A DNA stretch of 44,527 nucleotides from a virus, in the IMG/VR virus record IMGVR_UViG_3300020222_000048, positions 1 to 44,527 of that record, one strand, 5' to 3'. The notes beneath the pieces were generated by a model. The model had not been told where the DNA came from. It made no database searches and saw nothing but the letters and a program-made list of their open reading frames with translations. This document shows positions 41,720 to 44,527 of the stretch, one piece after another. Position 1 is the first letter of the stretch, and the number at the start of each line of letters is the position of its first letter. The position numbers and the translations under genes were made by a program.

Positions 41720-41963
41720 ATTCTCTTTTATACAAGTAACAAACTGGTTAATGATATGCCGCGATAATTTAAAGCGCGTAAGGGAAGAAGCCAAAGAAGG
41801 TTTTGAAGATAAGGAGAAAGTTATAGAAAAATTAAAAAAGCAAAAGCGTGATCTTTTGTTGGTTAAAGATATTCTAAATAGAAAAATCAAGTTGCATGGT
41901 ATTAGCCCAAATTTCTTGAAAAATTTAAAACAAATCAAGAAAGAGTATGGCATAGAAGATTAA
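41709..41963 (+). CDS. Small helical protein (84 aa), possible fibre-assembly factor
   Basis: The ATG at 41709 with AAAGGGA upstream is preferred over a TTG eight codons earlier, giving 84 residues (MKYKFSFIQVTNWLMICRDN ...). The protein is basic, helical and probably coiled coil in the middle (EDKEKVIEKLKKQKRDLLLV, KDILNRKIKLHG). It overlaps the upstream small gene by 11 nt, so the two are probably made together. Its position between two fibre genes raises the same chaperone possibility as for the preceding gene. No family is recognised. Confidence 0.65.
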   Translation: MKYKFSFIQVTNWLMICRDNLKRVREEAKEGFEDKEKVIEKLKKQKRDLLLVKDILNRKIKLHGISPNFLKNLKQIKKEYGIED

Positions 41964-41975
41964 GGAAACTAGAAA

Positions 41976-43088
41976 ATGGCAGTTAAGCCAGCAAAAGCAA
42001 TTGCTGATCTACTTGCAAGAAAACAAATTCTTAAAGTAGATAAAGAAAACAATATTCTTTTTAAAGTTTCCGGGTCTTTAGGTTCTGGCGCTGTTAGTTC
42101 GTCATTACCGATTACAGCTTCATCGTTTTATGCACAAAATTCATCTTCAGTTGATAGTTTATTAACCGTACAAAATTTATTTATTAAAGATGAAAAAAGT
42201 TTTGTAAATATAAATCAACTAAGTAATGTGTCTGCATCGGATGCCCGTGAAGGTGAATATCTTGTTTATAGCGGCTCTAACTGGGTTCCTTCTTCTGTTC
42301 GCGGCGTAGGTATAACAAAAGAAACATACAATCGCGTAAGGTATAGTGTTTCTGGCACTTTTGATGATAACGAAACAATAGAGATACCTTTACCTTTATC
42401 TTCTTCCATACGTGGTCCGTCTTTTACGGTTGAGTCTGTAAATCAAATAAATTTTACATTATTGATTCAAGAAACTCCTGTTTCTAATTGGAAAAACGAT
42501 TTAGCTTCTGTTGAATTAAAAGTTTCAGGAAACTTACCGCAAATATATGCCGTTATTTCTGCGCCTTCTAAACCATATGCGTATAGTTTTAACGCTGTAA
42601 ACTTGAATCCAGATGTAGTCAATTCATCTATTATGTTAGGTGAATATACTACGTTGATTGTTGAAGATGATGCTTTTATATCTGGCGGTTTATTTGTTAG
42701 TGCGTCTTCACCATTAAACAATATAGGAAATGTTAATTTATTATCGGGCACTTTTTATGATGTTGATAATGTTTTTACCTCAATAGATGCTCGTTTTTCG
42801 CAATTAGTTACTAACTTCAATAATTTACGCGAAGTGCAGATAGGAAATTTTGATATTTATGGCAATAAAATCGTTACATTAAATAATTTTATTGCTGATG
42901 ATATTGATTATTTGTCTGTAGATGTAATGGTTAAATACGGTGGAACAACACAATATGTAAATGACCTTATCAGTGTTCGTATGTCAGGCAGCGTAAACAA
43001 TAAAATAGATGTTGAAATCAGCGCTCCTAGCGTAAGCAGTCAAGATTTTTATAGAATTATTGCAGTTAAAGAGTCCGGAAGTATATAA
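41976..43088 (+). CDS. Fibre-like protein with two copies of the cassette domain (370 aa)
   Basis: The N-terminal ~55 residues (MAVKPAKAIADLLARKQILK, then VD...LFKVSG...VSSSLPIT) are clearly paralogous to those of the gene at 43130. A short linker (INQLSNVSASDAREGEYLVY) leads to one copy of the recurrent cassette domain at ~108-212 (YNRVRYSVSGTFDDNE ... NWKNDLASVELKVSG ... YAYSFNAVNLNP). A second copy follows at ~255-370 (FYDVDNVFTSIDARF ... YVNDLISVRMSGS ... FYRIIAVKESGSI). There is almost no shaft, so this is probably a short fibre or an adaptor that links longer fibres to the baseplate. An AAGGAAA ribosome binding site lies about 11 nt before the ATG. Confidence 0.68.
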   Translation: MAVKPAKAIADLLARKQILKVDKENNILFKVSGSLGSGAVSSSLPITASSFYAQNSSSVDSLLTVQNLFIKDEKSFVNINQLSNVSASDAREGEYLVYSGSNWVPSSVRGVGITKETYNRVRYSVSGTFDDNETIEIPLPLSSSIRGPSFTVESVNQINFTLLIQETPVSNWKNDLASVELKVSGNLPQIYAVISAPSKPYAYSFNAVNLNPDVVNSSIMLGEYTTLIVEDDAFISGGLFVSASSPLNNIGNVNLLSGTFYDVDNVFTSIDARFSQLVTNFNNLREVQIGNFDIYGNKIVTLNNFIADDIDYLSVDVMVKYGGTTQYVNDLISVRMSGSVNNKIDVEISAPSVSSQDFYRIIAVKESGSI

Positions 43089-43090
43089 AC

Positions 43091-43103
43091 AAACTATTTA
43101 TTA
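43091..43103 (+). repeat. Intergenic 13-mer AAACTATTTATTA, copy 3
   Basis: Identical to the copies at 36425 and 41501. It lies two bases after the TAA stop of the preceding gene and upstream of the AAGGAG ribosome binding site of the next. Confidence 0.6.
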
Positions 43104-43129
43104 AAAATTGCAAAAAGGAGATTAAATAA

Positions 43130-44215
43130 ATGGCAGTTAAACCAGTTAAAGTGTTAACAGATCTGCAAACAAATAAGCAGATTACAAAAGTAGATCGTAA
43201 TGCATCTAATGCAGTATTATTTAACGTATCAGGTACAGTAGCAGGCGGTCATGTTAGTTCTTCCTTACCGTATACAGGCTCTGGACTTTTTATTGATGGT
43301 AACGCTTTAATTAACGGTATATTAACTGTTAAGACTTATCACTCTATTGATGTAACTGCTTCTGTATTATATGAAAGCGGTTCTAGCAAATTTGGTAATA
43401 CAGCAGATGACACACATCAATTTACAGGTAGCGTACTGGTAAATGGTTCATTTACAGCAGATTATTTAACAGCATCATTAGGTTTATATTCTGGCGGTCC
43501 TTCAGAATTATCTGGCGCTGTAACAGCAAGAAATGGATTAACCATTCTTGGTTCTGCTCTAGACGCTAGTGCCGTTCCTGTATCTGCTTCGGCATTAAAT
43601 GTTACTACAACCGCTCTAGTAGGTTCTACTTTAACAGCAGTAGGTGGATTAACTTCATCAGCTGGATTAAATGTTGTTGGTTCTTCCGTTCTTGGTGGTG
43701 CTGTTACAGCAACAACTTCTGTATATTCGCCATTAATTGCTGCTACAAACGTAAAAGCTGTTACTAGTTCTGTTGCTGCACAAACTCCGTTTAGTAATTT
43801 AGCAGTAATTACCTCTTCACAAGCTGTTGGCCTAGCATCATATGATATTTATAGCATTGATCAAGCATTCCATGCTGTAGATACTGCTGTTTCAAATACA
43901 TTTAATTCTTATAAACGTCTTCGTCATCAAGTTAGTGGCACATTTGATCCAAGCGGTGTACAATTAGTAGCGTTACCAACCGCTTCTTTAGGCGGTGCTG
44001 CCTTCCCAATTTCTTCTTTAGATTTCATTACGGTAGATGTAATGATTAAATTAGAAAGCGGCGATAACTGGATGAACGATGTTGTAGCGGTTGAGGCTTA
44101 TGTAACAGGTTCATCGGGCAATGAGTATATTGAAATTGCTATTAATTCAGCAGATATTCCTTATGCTTATCGTTTAATAGCAGTTAATGAAGATCCAACT
44201 AAATATGTGATATAA
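43130..44215 (+). CDS. Tail fibre-like protein (361 aa)
   Basis: An AAGGAG ribosome binding site (about 43115-43120) precedes the ATG. The N-terminal ~50 residues (MAVKPVKVLTDLQTNKQITK, LFNVSGTVAGGHVSSSLPYT) match the gene at 41976. Residues ~85-230 form an Ala/Val/Thr/Ser/Gly-rich shaft with irregular repeats (GAVTARNGLTILGSALDAS, TLTAVGGLTSSAGLNVVGSS). The last ~120 residues are the recurrent cassette domain (YDIYSIDQAFHAVDTAVSNT ... NWMNDVVAVEAYVTG ... YAYRLIAVNEDPT). The codon use is less AT-rich than in the upstream giant genes, as in the fibre gene at 36513. It is likely a virion fibre. Confidence 0.7.
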   Translation: MAVKPVKVLTDLQTNKQITKVDRNASNAVLFNVSGTVAGGHVSSSLPYTGSGLFIDGNALINGILTVKTYHSIDVTASVLYESGSSKFGNTADDTHQFTGSVLVNGSFTADYLTASLGLYSGGPSELSGAVTARNGLTILGSALDASAVPVSASALNVTTTALVGSTLTAVGGLTSSAGLNVVGSSVLGGAVTATTSVYSPLIAATNVKAVTSSVAAQTPFSNLAVITSSQAVGLASYDIYSIDQAFHAVDTAVSNTFNSYKRLRHQVSGTFDPSGVQLVALPTASLGGAAFPISSLDFITVDVMIKLESGDNWMNDVVAVEAYVTGSSGNEYIEIAINSADIPYAYRLIAVNEDPTKYVI

Positions 44216-44226
44216 TAATCACATAT
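44203..44226 (+). promoter_or_regulatory. Perfect 9-bp inverted repeat overlapping the start of the RuvC-like gene
   Basis: ATATGTGAT (44203-44211) pairs with ATCACATAT (44218-44226) across a 6-nt loop. It includes the end of the fibre gene, its stop codon and the first two bases of the next ATG. It lacks a T tract, so it is not a standard terminator. It could hide the start codon or be a protein-binding site. Confidence 0.55.
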
Positions 44227-44527
44227 GATTCTTGGTTTAGACATTTCTACCTCTATAACCGGCTTAACCGTCCTTGATAATGCAGGGGCGGTTTTGCTTT
44301 TTGATATGGTTGACATGCGTTCTAAGAAATTTAAAAGCTTTTTTGATAAAGCAGAAGCTGTTGAACGGCGGCTGGCACAGTTAAAAACCACATATAATAT
44401 AGAAAAAATCTACATTGAGCAAAGCTTACAAGCATTTAGACCCGGATTAAGCAGTGCAAAAGTCATTTTAACACTCGGAAAGTTTAATGGAATAGTTTCT
44501 TGGATATGTTTTAAGACTTTTGGTTTT
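44225..44527 (+). CDS. RuvC-like Holliday junction resolvase/nuclease, N-terminal part (3' end outside window)
   Basis: The reading frame from the ATG at 44225 is open to the last base of the window (101 codons). It begins MILGLDISTSITGLTVLDNA, the 'GLDxS...G' strand of the RNase H/RuvC fold with the first catalytic Asp at residue 6. The second acidic site is Glu65 in IYIEQSLQAFRPGLSSAKVI, matching the 'IEQ' of RuvC; LTLGKFNGIVSWICFKTFGF continues the fold. In large T4-like phages a RuvC-like nuclease may take the place of T4 endonuclease VII (gp49) in resolving branched DNA before packaging. The last acidic residues lie beyond the window. No Shine-Dalgarno motif precedes the start, which is overlapped by an inverted repeat. 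Confidence 0.82.
   Translation, partial: MILGLDISTSITGLTVLDNAGAVLLFDMVDMRSKKFKSFFDKAEAVERRLAQLKTTYNIEKIYIEQSLQAFRPGLSSAKVILTLGKFNGIVSWICFKTFGF

Noticed and set aside
38057-44215. Diversity-generating retroelement targeting the fibre or LamG genes
   Set aside because: No reverse transcriptase or template repeat is seen in the window, and the LamG ends show no A-rich variable repeat pair; it cannot be excluded outside the window.

Overview
The window is 44.5 kb of AT-rich DNA in which every gene I can support lies on the + strand. The genes are tightly packed, often with 0-30 nt spacing or TAATG-type overlaps. Almost all encode virion structural proteins, several of them very large (1125-2705 residues). 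A GPW/gp25-like protein followed by a gp6/J-like baseplate wedge protein, a hub/spike-like protein upstream, a perfect T4-type late promoter (TATAAATA) and large multidomain tail proteins point to the late baseplate-tail-fibre region of a T4-superfamily myovirus. The protein sizes suggest a large (jumbo) phage, probably from an aquatic or environmental sample. The host cannot be read from the window. I see no capsid, packaging, replication or lysis genes, no tRNA, no CRISPR and no insertion sequence.

Layout: (1) 1-603: end of a putative DNA-binding regulator and a small conserved-looking protein. (2) 607-12169: baseplate module, with a putative hub-associated protein, a spike-like beta-helix protein, a 1886-residue SH3-starting protein, gp25-like, gp6-like and a DNRLRE-like protein. 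(3) 12172-30299: giant tail/baseplate-periphery proteins. The 2705-residue protein carries two LamG-like folds, a tail-core region and a long beta-propeller array that appears to split a CUB-like domain. The next gene has a second propeller array. (4) 30385-34369: a set of small and medium structural proteins that include paralogous pairs. (5) 34376-36391: a tandemly duplicated gp15-like (tail completion/sheath-stabiliser-like) protein. (6) 36392-44215: a fibre cassette of four related fibre proteins with shared N-terminal peptides and a recurrent ~110-residue domain, two intrinsic terminators, two matching leader elements and two small helical proteins that could be assembly chaperones. (7) 44225 to the end: start of a RuvC-like nuclease gene that runs off the window.

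How it fits together: the gp25/gp6 proteins form the baseplate wedge, the spike/hub proteins the centre, and the giant LamG/propeller/CUB-bearing proteins the adhesive periphery. The gp15-like protein would cap or stabilise the tail tube and sheath, and the fibre cassette gives surface-binding appendages. Upstream genes look like long co-transcribed late units. The fibre genes look individually controlled, with promoter, leader hairpin, gene and terminator. Functions above the level of recognised folds are inference; no homology search was run.
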